Of a DNA stretch of 51,733 nt, positions 41,964 to 50,492 are shown piece by piece. Made by a program: the position numbers and the translations under genes. The notes under the pieces were generated by a model. It ran no database searches, had not been told where the DNA came from, and saw only the letters and a list, made by a program, of their open reading frames with translations. This DNA comes from Rubritepida flocculans DSM 14296 (lineage in GTDB: Bacteria; Pseudomonadota; Alphaproteobacteria; Acetobacterales; Acetobacteraceae): positions 1 to 51,733 of the forward strand of contig NZ_AUDH01000023.1 of the NCBI RefSeq assembly GCF_000425365.1, given 5' to 3'. Each line of letters begins with the position of its first letter. Positions within the stretch are counted from its first letter, which is position 1.

Positions 41964-42039
41964 TGGCGTCCCGTACGGGATTCGAACCCGTGCTGCCAAC
42001 GTGAAAGGCTGGTGTCCTAGGCCTCTAGACGAACGGGAC
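41964..42039 (-). tRNA. tRNA-Glu (anticodon TTC)
   Basis: Reading from 42039, the acceptor GTCCCGT pairs with ACGGGAC, followed by G and an encoded CCA (41966-41964). The anticodon loop is CTTTCAC with TTC at the centre, and the T-arm contains GGTTCGAATCC. Total length is 76 bases with CCA. The 3' end faces the restriction island and prophage, the side on which elements that use tRNA 3' ends insert. Confidence 0.96.
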
Positions 42040-42096
42040 AGCGGCGCGGCTGCTTAGCGCCCCTTGCGGCGTCGCGCCAGCCCCTGCGCAGCCGCG

Positions 42097-43272
42097 TCAC
42101 ACCGGCGCCGCCGCTGCCGCCTCGGGCGGAAACACCGCCACCGGCCGTCCCGCCTGCCATTGCAGCAGCACCGGTGCGGCGCGGAGGTTCTGCCCCCGCT
42201 CATCCAGCCGCCAGCCCCAGCCATTGGGCAGCGCGCCCGCCGGCTGGTCGAGCGCGACGAGGGCCGGCCGCACCGCGGCCCGCTCCAGCGCCGGCAACCC
42301 CAGCACGACCCGCGCGCCCGCGAAGACCGCAAGCGAGAGCGCCGAGCGCGGCGGGCCGCCCCAGCGGCGCTGATAGGCCTCGGCGAAACGCCGCGCGCCC
42401 TGCGCCCAGGCCGGCGAACTCTCGATGGGCGGCACGTCGAGCGCGAAGACCGCCTCCGCCGCGGCGCCCAGGGCGCGCCCGAATTCCGCGAGCCCCCAGC
42501 CCGCCCCGAGGCCGATCACCGCGCGCGGCCGCCAGGCCGCATCGGCCAGCGCACGCAGCAGCGCCGCCGCATCCGCCTCCCCCGCCGCATGGATCACGAC
42601 GGAGACGCCGGCCGCGCGCAGGCGCTGCGCCAGCGCCGGCCATTCGGGGCTGCGCGGCGGGTGGGAGAGACGCTCGGCGATCACCGCGCCCGCCTCGCGC
42701 AGTGCCCCCTCCACGGCCCCCGCGAGACTCTCGGAGGTCACCCCCGTCTCGTGCAGCAAGGCCACGCGCATGGCGTCGAGCGGCAGCGAGAGCAGGCCGG
42801 GCAGCAGCCCAGTCATCGCCCGCCGCGCCTGCGCGCCGAACGCGCTCGCGCGCGGGGCGCTGCGCACGAAGAAGCGACCGCCCCGCTCGCCCAGAACCTC
42901 GGCGGGGGAGGCGAGCTCGACATAGGGCGTCTCCAGCGCCTCCGCCGCCTGCATCGCCGCCAGCCCGACCGGAGCGGAGACGCTGCCGAACAGCACGGTG
43001 CAGCGCTCCTGCTGGATCAGCCGGCGGGCCTCGGCCAGCGCGGCGCCCGGCTCGGTGGCGTCCGCCCGCAGCAGGCGAACGGGGCGGCCGCCGGCCGCGT
43101 TGCGCTCCTCCACCGCCATCTCCAGGCCGCGCAGCGCCTCGTCGCCGAGCGGGGCCTGCGCGCCGGAGAGGGGAAGCACCGCGCCCACGCGCCACTCCTG
43201 CGCGGCCTGCGCGCGAAGCGCGCGCGGCGCGGCGAGAAGGGGCAGCGCGGCGAAGGCGAGGCGACGGCGCAT
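42097..43272 (-). CDS. ABC transporter substrate-binding protein, Liv/branched-chain type
   Basis: A 391-residue protein from ATG 43270-43272, with a signal peptide (MRRRLAFAALPLLAAPRALRAQ, cut after AQ). 'EWRVGAVLPLSGAQAPLGDEALRGLEMAVEERNAAGGRPVRLL' and 'LIQQERCTVLFGSVSAPVGLAAMQAAEALETPYVE' are typical of periplasmic-binding protein family 6 (LivJ-like). The ligand is unknown; these proteins bind amino acids, amides or aromatic acids. No permease or ATPase genes lie beside it in the window. A GTG-initiated extension of about 15 residues upstream is possible but would disturb the signal. Confidence 0.82.
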   Translation of the reverse strand: MRRRLAFAALPLLAAPRALRAQAAQEWRVGAVLPLSGAQAPLGDEALRGLEMAVEERNAAGGRPVRLLRADATEPGAALAEARRLIQQERCTVLFGSVSAPVGLAAMQAAEALETPYVELASPAEVLGERGGRFFVRSAPRASAFGAQARRAMTGLLPGLLSLPLDAMRVALLHETGVTSESLAGAVEGALREAGAVIAERLSHPPRSPEWPALAQRLRAAGVSVVIHAAGEADAAALLRALADAAWRPRAVIGLGAGWGLAEFGRALGAAAEAVFALDVPPIESSPAWAQGARRFAEAYQRRWGGPPRSALSLAVFAGARVVLGLPALERAAVRPALVALDQPAGALPNGWGWRLDERGQNLRAAPVLLQWQAGRPVAVFPPEAAAAAPV

Positions 43273-43376
43273 CGCCCATACTCTCCCGCGCCGCGCGCCG
43301 CGCCGCAATCGCCGCACGCGGCTTGACGCCCCGGCCCCATGCGGGAAGTGTCCGGCACGACGTGACGGAGCACCCC

Positions 43377-44390
43377 ATGCCCAGCAGCATGACCTACATC
43401 GCCCATGGCGCGGGCGGCGGCCCCGAGGTGCTGGTCCCCGCCACCGGCCCCGTGCCGACCCCCGCGCCCGACGAGGTGCTGATCCGCGTCATGGCCGTGG
43501 GGGTGAACCGGCCCGACGTCGCGCAGCGCGCGGGCAGCTACCCGCCGCCGCCCGGCGCCTCGCCCATCATCGGCCTCGAATGCGCGGGCGAAGTGGTGGC
43601 CGCCGGCCCCGCCGTGACGCGCTACCGCCCCGGCGACAAGGTCTGCGCGCTGACCAATGGCGGCGCCTATGCCGAATACTGCGTGGCCCCCGAGGCGCAG
43701 ACCCTGCCCTGGCCGCGCGGCTTCGACGCGCTGCAGGCGGCCGCCATTCCGGAGACCTATTTTACCGTCTGGGCCAACCTCTTCGGCACCGCGCACGCCG
43801 CGGGCGGGCGGCTCGCGCCCGGCGAATCGGTGCTGATCCATGGCGGCACATCGGGCATCGGCGTCACCGCCATCCAGCTCGCCAAGGCCTTCGGCGCGCG
43901 GGTGTTCACCACCGTCGGCAGCGAGGCGAAATGCGCCGAGGCGCTGCGCTTCGGCGCCGACCACGCGATCAACTACCGCACCCAGGATTTCGTCGAGGAG
44001 GTGAAGCGGCTGACCGAGGGCAGGCTGCTCGACGTGGTGCTGTGCATGGTCGGCGCGCCCTATTTCGCGCGCAACCTGCGCTGCCTGCGGATGGACGGGC
44101 GGCTGGTGCTGATCGCCTTCCTCGGCGGCGAGACGGCCGAGAAGGTGGATCTGCGGCCCATCATGGTGAAGCGCCTCACCGTCACCGGCTCCACCATGCG
44201 CCCGCGCAGCACCGCGCAGAAGGGCGAGATCGCGGCGGCGCTGCGCGAGAAGGTCTGGCCCCTGCTGGAAGCCGGGCGCTGCCTGCCGCACATCCACGCC
44301 GTCTTCCCGCTGACCGAGGCCGCGCGCGCCCATGCGCTGATGGAAAGCAGCCAGCATGTCGGCAAGATCATGCTGAAGGTGGCCGAGTGA
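43377..44390 (+). CDS. NAD(P)H-quinone oxidoreductase (zinc-free MDR family, PIG3-like)
   Basis: A 337-residue protein from ATG 43377-43379, with GGAG six bases upstream. 'VMAVGVNRPDVAQRAGSYPPPPGASPIIGLECAGEVVAAG' is the substrate-side domain. 'ESVLIHGGTSGIGVTAIQLAKAFGARVFTTVGS' is the Rossmann fold, its GGTSGIG loop binding NADPH. 'RSTAQKGEIAAALREKVWPLLEAGR' and 'HALMESSQHVGKIML' match the PIG3/TP53I3 subgroup. Zinc ligands of alcohol dehydrogenases are absent. It probably reduces quinones. A palindromic element begins at its stop codon. Confidence 0.9.
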   Translation: MPSSMTYIAHGAGGGPEVLVPATGPVPTPAPDEVLIRVMAVGVNRPDVAQRAGSYPPPPGASPIIGLECAGEVVAAGPAVTRYRPGDKVCALTNGGAYAEYCVAPEAQTLPWPRGFDALQAAAIPETYFTVWANLFGTAHAAGGRLAPGESVLIHGGTSGIGVTAIQLAKAFGARVFTTVGSEAKCAEALRFGADHAINYRTQDFVEEVKRLTEGRLLDVVLCMVGAPYFARNLRCLRMDGRLVLIAFLGGETAEKVDLRPIMVKRLTVTGSTMRPRSTAQKGEIAAALREKVWPLLEAGRCLPHIHAVFPLTEAARAHALMESSQHVGKIMLKVAE

Positions 44391-44421
44391 TACGGGCGGC
44401 ATCGCATGCCGCCCGTATCGC
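44388..44421 (+). repeat. Palindromic element overlapping the oxidoreductase stop codon
   Basis: A 14-bp stem, gatacgggcggcat / atgccgcccgtatc (44389-44402 and 44406-44419), with a CGC loop, begins within the TGA. It lacks a T-run, so it is a palindromic repeat that may also weaken transcription. Its first arm recurs inverted at 46575-46589. Confidence 0.7.
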
Positions 44422-44496
44422 GCGCAGGGTTGGTGTGGCGGCTGCGCGCCAAAACAAACACATACCAGCGGCCGCTGGTATGAGGCCGCCCCCCGC

Positions 44497-45360
44497 GTGA
44501 CGCAGGGGCGCGCGCTCCGGCTGCTTCTCGTGGCGGTGGTGCTGTTCGGCGGCGTCTGGCCGCTGACCAAGCATGCGCTGGCCGACGGCACGGCGATGTG
44601 GTTCGGCTTCTGGCGCGCCGCGCTGGCGGTGGTGTCGGCGACGCTTGTGCTCGGGCTGCTCGGCCGGCTGCGCTTCCCCGCGCGGGGCGACTGGCCGGCC
44701 GTGCTCGCCCTCGGCCTGCTGCAGATCGGCGGCTTCTTCGCCTTCACCCATGCTGCCATCGCGCTGATCCCGGCGGGCCGCACGGCCATTCTCGGCAATG
44801 TCACGATCTTCTGGCTGGTGCCGCTCTCTGTCTGGCTGCTGGCCGAGCGCGTCGCGCCCTTGAAGTGGCTGGCGGCCGCCATCGGGCTGCTCGGCGTGGC
44901 GGTGATGATGGGCCCCTGGGCGATCGACTGGACGGCGCCGGGCGTGCTGCGCGGGCATCTGTGGCTGCTCTGCGCCTCGCTGGGCTGGAGCATCGCCATC
45001 ATCGTGCTGCGCAGGCGCCCGCCCGCCGCGCCGCTGATGGAGCTGCTGCCCTTCGCCTTCGCCATCGGCGCGGCGCTGCTCGCTCTCGTGGCCTGGATGC
45101 TGGAGCCCGCGGGCGGGCTCGGCCCCGGCGCCTGGCCCTTCGCGCTGTTCATCGGCCTGGTCGCCGCGCCCATCGGCACCTGGGCGATCAGCGAGGGCAC
45201 GCGCCACCTCAACGCCGTCCTCGCCTCGCTCGGCGTGCTGCTCGTGCCGCTGTTCGGCGTGGCGCTGGCGACGCTCTGGTTCGGCGAGCCGCTGGGCTGG
45301 GATATCCTGACGGGCGGCGCGCTCATCGTGCTCAGCGTGCTGCTGGCGACACGGAGGTGA
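44497..45360 (+). CDS. EamA/DMT-family membrane transporter
   Basis: A 287-residue protein from GTG 44497-44499 with about ten membrane segments in two EamA repeats ('LLLVAVVLFGGVWPLTKHAL...' and 'LRGHLWLLCASLGWSIAIIVLRRR...'). 'GRTAILGNVTIFWLVPLSVWLLAERV' and 'LASLGVLLVPLFGVALATLWFGEPLGWDILTGGALIVLSVLLA' are the end-of-repeat signatures. Substrate unknown; relatives export amino acids or other metabolites. It heads a tight three-gene operon: one base separates it from the hydrolase. Confidence 0.9.
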   Translation: MTQGRALRLLLVAVVLFGGVWPLTKHALADGTAMWFGFWRAALAVVSATLVLGLLGRLRFPARGDWPAVLALGLLQIGGFFAFTHAAIALIPAGRTAILGNVTIFWLVPLSVWLLAERVAPLKWLAAAIGLLGVAVMMGPWAIDWTAPGVLRGHLWLLCASLGWSIAIIVLRRRPPAAPLMELLPFAFAIGAALLALVAWMLEPAGGLGPGAWPFALFIGLVAAPIGTWAISEGTRHLNAVLASLGVLLVPLFGVALATLWFGEPLGWDILTGGALIVLSVLLATRR

Positions 45361-45361
45361 G

Positions 45362-46126
45362 ATGATCCTCAACACCGTCGAGATGGGCGAGGGCCCGCCG
45401 CTGGTGCTGCTCCACGGGCTGTTCGGCGCGGCGCGCAACTGGGGCGCGCTGCAGAAGCGCCTGGCCGCGCGGCACCGCGTGCTGGCGATGGACCTGCGCA
45501 ACCACGGCGAAAGCCCTCATGCCGAGGGCATGGCGCATGCCGCCACGGCCCGCGACGTGGCGGAGACGCTGCACGCGCGGGGCGTCTCCCGCGCCGTGGT
45601 GGTGGGCCATTCGCTGGGCGGCAAGGTGGCGATGGCGCTGGCGCTGCACCACCCGGGCTTCCTCGCCGGGCTGGTGGTGGCCGACATCGCGCCCGTGCGC
45701 TACCCGCCCGCGCTGCGCGGCCATGTCGCCGCCATGCGCGCGCTGCCGCTGAAGGAGGGGCTGACGCGGCGCGAGGCCGATGCGGCGCTCGCCGCCTCCG
45801 TGCCCGACGCGACCATCCGCGCCTTCCTGCTGCAATCCCTCGACCTGGAGGCGAGCCCGCCGCGCTGGCGGCTCGGGCTCGCCGAAATCCACGCCGCCAT
45901 GCCCGAGATCGAGGATTTCCGCGAGGATGGCCGTTACGACGGCGCAACGCTGGTGATCGCGGGCGGGCGCAGCGACTACATCCGCGGGGAGCACCGCCCC
46001 CTCTTCCGGCGACTGTTCCCCGCCGCCCGCTTCGCCGTCATCGAGGAGGCGGGCCACTGGGTGCATGCCGAGAAGCCGAACGAGTTCCTGGCGCTGGTGC
46101 AGGAGTTCTGCGGAGGTGCAGGATGA
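45362..46126 (+). CDS. Alpha/beta hydrolase (YbfF-like esterase)
   Basis: A 254-residue protein from ATG 45362-45364. 'PLVLLHGLFGAARNWGALQKRLAARHRVLAMDLRNHGESPH' holds the oxyanion region, Ser84 in 'VGHSLGG' is the nucleophile, and the catalytic His is in 'EEAGHWVHAEKPNEF'. The D in 'LVIAGGRSDYIRGEH' is the likely acid. It is closest in plan to YbfF-type acyl-CoA/ester hydrolases. It overlaps the MAPEG gene by four bases. Confidence 0.88.
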   Translation: MILNTVEMGEGPPLVLLHGLFGAARNWGALQKRLAARHRVLAMDLRNHGESPHAEGMAHAATARDVAETLHARGVSRAVVVGHSLGGKVAMALALHHPGFLAGLVVADIAPVRYPPALRGHVAAMRALPLKEGLTRREADAALAASVPDATIRAFLLQSLDLEASPPRWRLGLAEIHAAMPEIEDFREDGRYDGATLVIAGGRSDYIRGEHRPLFRRLFPAARFAVIEEAGHWVHAEKPNEFLALVQEFCGGAG

Positions 46127-46518
46127 CCCCGTTCCCCGTCGCCAGCCTCTACGCCGCGCTGGCCGGCCTTGTGCTGCTCTGGCTCTCGCTCAGGGTGATC
46201 CGCGAGCGGGGGCGCGCCCAGGTTGCCCTCGGCCATGGCGAGGCCGAGGCGCTGCTGCGCGCCAGCCGCGCCCAGGGCAATTTCGTCGAGTATGCGCCGC
46301 TGGCGCTGCTGCTGCTCGCCCTGCTGGAAGCCTCCGGGACCGGGTCGTGGCTGCTGCACGCGCTCGGCGCGGCGCTGCTGGCCGGGCGGCTGCTGCACGG
46401 GGTGGGCATCGCCCGCATCCCGGAGGACATGCGGCTGCGCCAGGCCGGCATGGGCCTGACCTTCGGGGTGCTGGGCGCGGCCTCGCTGCTTCTGCTGCTG
46501 CGCGCGGTCGCGGGGTGA
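46123..46518 (+). CDS. MAPEG-family membrane protein
   Basis: A 131-residue protein from ATG 46123-46125 with four membrane segments. 'LLRASRAQGNFVEYAPLALLLLALLEASG' carries the R-x-x-x-N-x-x-E-Y-x-P signature of the MAPEG family (glutathione-linked membrane proteins), and 'GRLLHGVGI' is the third-helix motif. The bacterial members' substrates are mostly unknown. It is last in the operon with the EamA transporter and hydrolase. Confidence 0.9.
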   Translation: MTPFPVASLYAALAGLVLLWLSLRVIRERGRAQVALGHGEAEALLRASRAQGNFVEYAPLALLLLALLEASGTGSWLLHALGAALLAGRLLHGVGIARIPEDMRLRQAGMGLTFGVLGAASLLLLLRAVAG

Positions 46519-46565
46519 TGCGGGCGGGGTGAGCGCCGCGCTTGTCATGCCGGACACCGCACGCG

Positions 46566-46589
46566 CGGCATGTCATGCCGCCCGTATCA
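46566..46589 (-). repeat. Palindromic element overlapping the amidohydrolase stop codon
   Basis: Minus strand reads TGATACGGGCGGCAT from the stop codon, the same 15 bases as at 44388-44402. The small palindrome cggcatg-t-catgccg spans 46566-46580. Confidence 0.65.
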
Positions 46590-48266
46590 GCCCCCATGCG
46601 CGACCCTGCCGCCGATGATGGTCATCTCCGCCTTCACCTCGCGCAGCGCGTGTTCGGGGATGGTGAGGATGTCGGCCGAGCAGACGGTGAAGTCCGCGAG
46701 CTTGCCCGGCTCGATGCTGCCTTTGATCTCCTCCTCGAAATTGGCCCAGGCGGCGTTGACGGTCCACATCCGCAGCGCCTCCTTCACCGTGATCGCCTCC
46801 TCGGGGTGGAACTGCCGCCCCTCGAAGGTCTGCCGCGTCACGCAGCACCACATGCTGAAGAAGGGGTCGAGCGTCAGCCAGTCCGTGCCCGTCTGGTCGG
46901 AGGAGTTGCAGGGCCTGAGCCCGGCGTCGTGGATGGAGCGCAGCGCCATGAACTCCCGCGCGCGCGCGGGGCCGAGGTGCGGCGCGACGTAATCGCCGTA
47001 GGTGTAGAGCCAGCCCGCCGTCATGTTCGGCACGACGCCGAGGGCCTTGGCGCGCGCGCGCAGATCGGGCGCGCCGGCGTCGCAGCCGAAATGCTCGATG
47101 CGGTGGCGGTGGTTCTCGCGCGGGTTCAGGGTCAGCGCGTGCTCGATGGCGTCCAGCGCGATCTCCTGCGCCCGGTCGCCCGTGGCGTGGAAGGAGATCT
47201 GGATGCCGTGGTCGTGCATCAGCCGCGCCAGCTCCCTGGCCCGTTCGGGCGTCGCCAGCAGCAGGCCTCGATCCGTGCCGTCGCCCTTCTCGAAATAGGG
47301 CTCGCGCATGGCCGAGCTGAGCGACATCAGCACGCCGTCCAGGAACACCTTGGCGCCGCCGATGCGCATCCATTCGTCGCCGAAGCCGCTGATCACGCCC
47401 AACGCCACCGCCGCCTCGATGCCCGCGGTGCGCGTGGCGCCGATGTGGATGTGCGAGGTGATGCGCAGCGGCAGCGCGCCCTCGCGCGCCAGCTCGGCGC
47501 AGGCGCGCAGCTCGTTGGGGGTGGCGTAGGAACAGGCCGAGGTGAAGCCCCGGCCCACCCAGAGCGGGCCGATCACCTCGCGCATGTAATGCTTCACGTC
47601 CGCGTAGGGCACGACGCGGTCGGGGAACACCGTCATGCCCTCGTGCAGGACGCCGAGCGGCTCGCCCGTCTCCTCGTCGAACTCGGCGTGGCCGTTCGCC
47701 TCGTCCCAGGGCACGCCGCGCCTCATGCCCAGCCGCTCGCAGCCCAGGCTGTTCAGGCGATAGACATGCCGCGCATCCAGCACCAGCACCGGATGATCGC
47801 GGGTGACGGCATCCAGCTCCTCGCGCGTCGGGTAGCGCTGCTCGACGAATTTCCGCGCGCCGAACTGGCAGCCATGGGCGATGATCCACTCGCCCGGGGG
47901 GGTGATGCGCGCGCGCTCGGCGATGTTGCGCAGCACGTCGCGGATGGAGCGGTTCGGCGGCACGCGCGCATCCACGTAGCGCGCGGCGCTGCGCGCCGAG
48001 GAGCCGAGGTGGCAGTGGCTGTCGATCAGCCCGGGAACCACGGTGCGCCCGCGCAGGTCGAGGATCGCCGTCGCGGGCCCCGCCAGCGCCTTGATCTGCT
48101 CGGTGGCGCCGACCTGCTGGATGATCCCCTCGCGCACCGCGACGGCCTCGGCGATGCTGTCCGCGCCATCGAGCGTCACCACCTTGCCGCCGAGCAGCAC
48201 CATGTCCGGCGCGCCCTCGGGCGCCCGGCGGCGCTTCAGGCCGAAGCCCGTGACCGGCGCGGCCAT
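46587..48266 (-). CDS. Amidohydrolase family protein (YtcJ-like)
   Basis: A 559-residue protein from ATG 48264-48266. The metal-binding H-x-H is His84/His86 in 'VVPGLIDSHCHLG'. Later 'HGIQISFHATGDRAQEIALDAIEHAL', 'HRHRIEHFGCD' and 'CNSSDQTGTDWLTLDPFFSMW' provide the remaining ligands and core of the amidohydrolase_3 group. It probably cuts an amide or formyl bond; the true substrate is unknown. It is in an operon with NTF2-like, DUF1028 and Bug genes, and a small-molecule catabolic role is likely. No signal peptide, so cytoplasmic. Confidence 0.88.
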   Translation of the reverse strand: MAAPVTGFGLKRRRAPEGAPDMVLLGGKVVTLDGADSIAEAVAVREGIIQQVGATEQIKALAGPATAILDLRGRTVVPGLIDSHCHLGSSARSAARYVDARVPPNRSIRDVLRNIAERARITPPGEWIIAHGCQFGARKFVEQRYPTREELDAVTRDHPVLVLDARHVYRLNSLGCERLGMRRGVPWDEANGHAEFDEETGEPLGVLHEGMTVFPDRVVPYADVKHYMREVIGPLWVGRGFTSACSYATPNELRACAELAREGALPLRITSHIHIGATRTAGIEAAVALGVISGFGDEWMRIGGAKVFLDGVLMSLSSAMREPYFEKGDGTDRGLLLATPERARELARLMHDHGIQISFHATGDRAQEIALDAIEHALTLNPRENHRHRIEHFGCDAGAPDLRARAKALGVVPNMTAGWLYTYGDYVAPHLGPARAREFMALRSIHDAGLRPCNSSDQTGTDWLTLDPFFSMWCCVTRQTFEGRQFHPEEAITVKEALRMWTVNAAWANFEEEIKGSIEPGKLADFTVCSADILTIPEHALREVKAEMTIIGGRVAHGG

Positions 48267-48267
48267 C

Positions 48268-48645
48268 TCAGGCCACCCGCTGCTTGCGGTAGGTGTCCTT
48301 GCGCGCGATCAGCCCGTCGCGGATCTCGAACAGGTCCACGCCGCGCAGCTCCGTGACGACCCCTTGGGCGTCCGTGCCGCGGAAGGTCCATTCGCTGAAG
48401 GCGCGGCCGCCGGGGGCCACCACATGCGTCGCCTCCTCCCAGCGGGCGTCGGGCCAGCGCCGCCAGGCGGCGGGGAAGGCCTCGCGCAGCGCCTGCTTGC
48501 CGACGTGGCGCGCGCCGCAGGCGAGAGGGCCGGCGGCGGTCTCGAACACGCAATCCTCGGTGCAGAGCGCCAGCAGCCCCTCGAGGTCGTGGCGGTTCCA
48601 GGCCTCGGCGAAGGCGCGCAGCAGCGCGGTCTCGGCGTCGCTCAT
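48268..48645 (-). CDS. NTF2-like (SnoaL-type) protein
   Basis: A 125-residue protein from ATG 48643-48645 (MSDAETALLRAFAEAWNRHDLEGLLALCTEDCVFE). A GTG at 48658-48660 overlapping the upstream stop could be the start instead and would add five residues. 'TEDCVFETAAGP', 'GKQALREAFPAAW' and 'AFSEWTFRGTDAQG...RGVDLFEIRDGLIARKDTYR' fit the cone-shaped NTF2 fold. Such proteins bind or isomerise small organic molecules. It ends one base before the amidohydrolase. Confidence 0.8.
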   Translation of the reverse strand: MSDAETALLRAFAEAWNRHDLEGLLALCTEDCVFETAAGPLACGARHVGKQALREAFPAAWRRWPDARWEEATHVVAPGGRAFSEWTFRGTDAQGVVTELRGVDLFEIRDGLIARKDTYRKQRVA

Positions 48646-48656
48646 GGGCGGTGTGC

Positions 48657-49385
48657 TCACTGCTGGGGGATCACGCGCTGCAGATGGTTGGGCCGCCAGC
48701 CCGGCACCGCCTCCATGCGCTTCTGCCACCAGCGCGGCAGGCCGGTGGGGTCGGTCTTGCGCTGCACGTAGAAGGCCTGCAGCGGGCGCATGAACTCCAG
48801 CACGCGGCGCAGTTCGATCACCGGCTGGTCGTGCAGATCCACGCGCAGGTCGAGCAGCGGGAAGGGCGCCGCGCCATGCACCAGCAGGGCCGCGGAGGTG
48901 AGCCCCTCCGGCTGACCGCCCGAGCGCGCGCCCGCCTCCAGCGCGCGCATCAGCCGCTCCGAAAGCGGCAGGCCGCTGCCGGCCGTCGCCTGGAAGCCCT
49001 GCCAGGCATCCTCCAGGCAGGTCTCGGTCAGCACATTGCCGGCGACGGCGAAGCCCTCGCCCAGACGGTGCCCGGCATGGGGCGGCGCCGTCTCTCCGGT
49101 GTGGCCGGCCACGCCGCCGAACATGTCCACCACGATCACCTGCCGCGAGGGCCAGAAGGGATCCCGCGCGGCCAGCGTGGCGATGACCCCGGCGGCGGAG
49201 GCGCCCTCGGCCAGCAGGCCCATGGCCATGGCGCGATGGATCGGCGAGCTCACGCACTGGTAGGCCAGCGCGCCGCGCCCGGAGAGCGCGCCGGGCGCCG
49301 TCGCGCCCACATTGGGCGAATAGGTGGCGACGGCGACGCCGCATTCGCCGGTCTCGGGGCAGCGGGCCACGATGGAGTAGGTCAT
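48657..49385 (-). CDS. DUF1028 family protein
   Basis: A 242-residue protein from ATG 49383-49385. 'MTYSIVARCPETGECGVAVATYSPNVGATAP' and 'VAGNVLTETCLEDAWQGFQAT' are the diagnostic blocks of DUF1028, predicted Ntn-hydrolase-like enzymes. The T-x-S-I start resembles an N-terminal nucleophile region. The C-terminus ('ALLVHGAAPFPLLDLRVDLHDQPVIELRRVLE') is also typical. DUF1028 genes often neighbour amidohydrolases and peptide/amide transporters, so it may act in the same catabolic pathway. Confidence 0.88.
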   Translation of the reverse strand: MTYSIVARCPETGECGVAVATYSPNVGATAPGALSGRGALAYQCVSSPIHRAMAMGLLAEGASAAGVIATLAARDPFWPSRQVIVVDMFGGVAGHTGETAPPHAGHRLGEGFAVAGNVLTETCLEDAWQGFQATAGSGLPLSERLMRALEAGARSGGQPEGLTSAALLVHGAAPFPLLDLRVDLHDQPVIELRRVLEFMRPLQAFYVQRKTDPTGLPRWWQKRMEAVPGWRPNHLQRVIPQQ

Positions 49386-49400
49386 CTGCGCCGCCTCCCC

Positions 49401-50348
49401 TCAGCGCTGGCGCGCGGCGAGGGCGCGCTGCCAGTCGCGCGCGAAGGTCGCGCCCAGCGAGGCGGCGTCGGGCGGGCCGAGGATCGCCCCTGTCGCCGTG
49501 ATGCGCGCGCGCACCGCGGGGTCGGCCAGAATCGCCGCGGCCTCGGCGTTCAGCCGGGCGAGAATGGCGGGCGGCGTGGCGGCCGGCGCGAAGAGCGCGT
49601 TGATGGCGAGGAAATCCCAGTCCACGCCGGACTCCCGCAACGTCGGCAGTTCGGGGAGATCCGCCAGCCGCTCGCCGGTGGCCACCGCCAGCGCGCGCAG
49701 CTTGCCCTCGCGGGCCAGCGGCATCTGCACCGGGACGGAGCCGATGTTGAGCTGGATCGCGCCCGCCAGCAGGTCCAGGTTCAGCGGCGGCAGCCCGCGA
49801 TAGACCGGATACTCCATGGTCCCGCCCGCGGCGCGCGCCACCGCCTGGCAGGAGAGGTGGTCGGATGTGCCCTCGCCCAGCACGCCGCAGTTGAGGCGGC
49901 CGGGATTCTCGCGGATGTGGCGCAGCAGCTCCGCCACGTTGCGCGCGGGCACGGAAGGGTGCACCACCAGCACGCTCGGCAGCCCGGCCACGAAGGCCAC
50001 GGGCGCGAGGCTCGCGTTCGGGTCGAAGTTCTGCTCCGGCGCATTGGCCGCGGCGAAGAGGATGCCGCTGCTGTGCATCAGCAGCGTGTGGCCATCCGCC
50101 GGCGCGCGCGCCACAGCCTGGGCGGCGATCAGCCCGCCCGCGCCGCTGCGGTTCTCGACCACCACCGGCACGCCCAGCCGCGGCGAGAGGCGTTCGGCCA
50201 TCAGCCGCGCCAGGATGTCGGTGATGCCGCCCGCGGCGAAGGGCACGATGATGGTGACGGGGCGCGAGGGGAAGGCCGTCTGCGCCTGGGCGGCGGCAGC
50301 GGCCCCCGTCGCGGCCGCCGCGAGAAGGAGCCTTCGGGAGAGTGTCAT
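49401..50348 (-). CDS. Bug/TctC-family tripartite tricarboxylate transporter binding protein
   Basis: A 315-residue protein from ATG 50346-50348 with a signal peptide (MTLSRRLLLAAAATGAAAAAQAQ). 'FPSRPVTIIVPFAAGGITDILARLMAERLS' and 'VVVENRSGAGGLIAAQAVARAPADGHTLL' are the Bug hallmark; the beta-strand loop P-F-A-A-G-G-I binds the ligand. Typical ligands are carboxylates, but the exact one is unknown. The membrane subunits are not in the window, which is normal for this expanded family. It is the first gene of the operon divergent from the LysR gene. Confidence 0.92.
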   Translation of the reverse strand: MTLSRRLLLAAAATGAAAAAQAQTAFPSRPVTIIVPFAAGGITDILARLMAERLSPRLGVPVVVENRSGAGGLIAAQAVARAPADGHTLLMHSSGILFAAANAPEQNFDPNASLAPVAFVAGLPSVLVVHPSVPARNVAELLRHIRENPGRLNCGVLGEGTSDHLSCQAVARAAGGTMEYPVYRGLPPLNLDLLAGAIQLNIGSVPVQMPLAREGKLRALAVATGERLADLPELPTLRESGVDWDFLAINALFAPAATPPAILARLNAEAAAILADPAVRARITATGAILGPPDAASLGATFARDWQRALAARQR

Positions 50349-50492
50349 GGCGCGGTCCCTGCTCTCGCTGTCATCGCGAGGCTAGGCGCGGCCCGATCCC
50401 GCATCCATGATAAACGGGAGCAGTCAGGTTGCGCGCTGTGCGCAACCTCGCCCTGCGATGTCCTCGCCCGATCCGGCGAGCGGGGTGCGCCG
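50349..50492. promoter_or_regulatory. Divergent promoter region, Bug operon / LysR gene
   Basis: 144 bases between the two start codons. LysR regulators normally bind such a gap at a T-N11-A site and control the divergent operon. 'ttgcgcgctgtgcgcaa' (50429-50445) is an interrupted palindrome and a good candidate binding site (ttgcgc...gcgcaa). Confidence 0.5.

Noticed and set aside
44388-44421. Rho-independent terminator
   Set aside because: The stem is strong but no T-run follows on either strand, and the arm recurs elsewhere; listed as a palindromic repeat instead.
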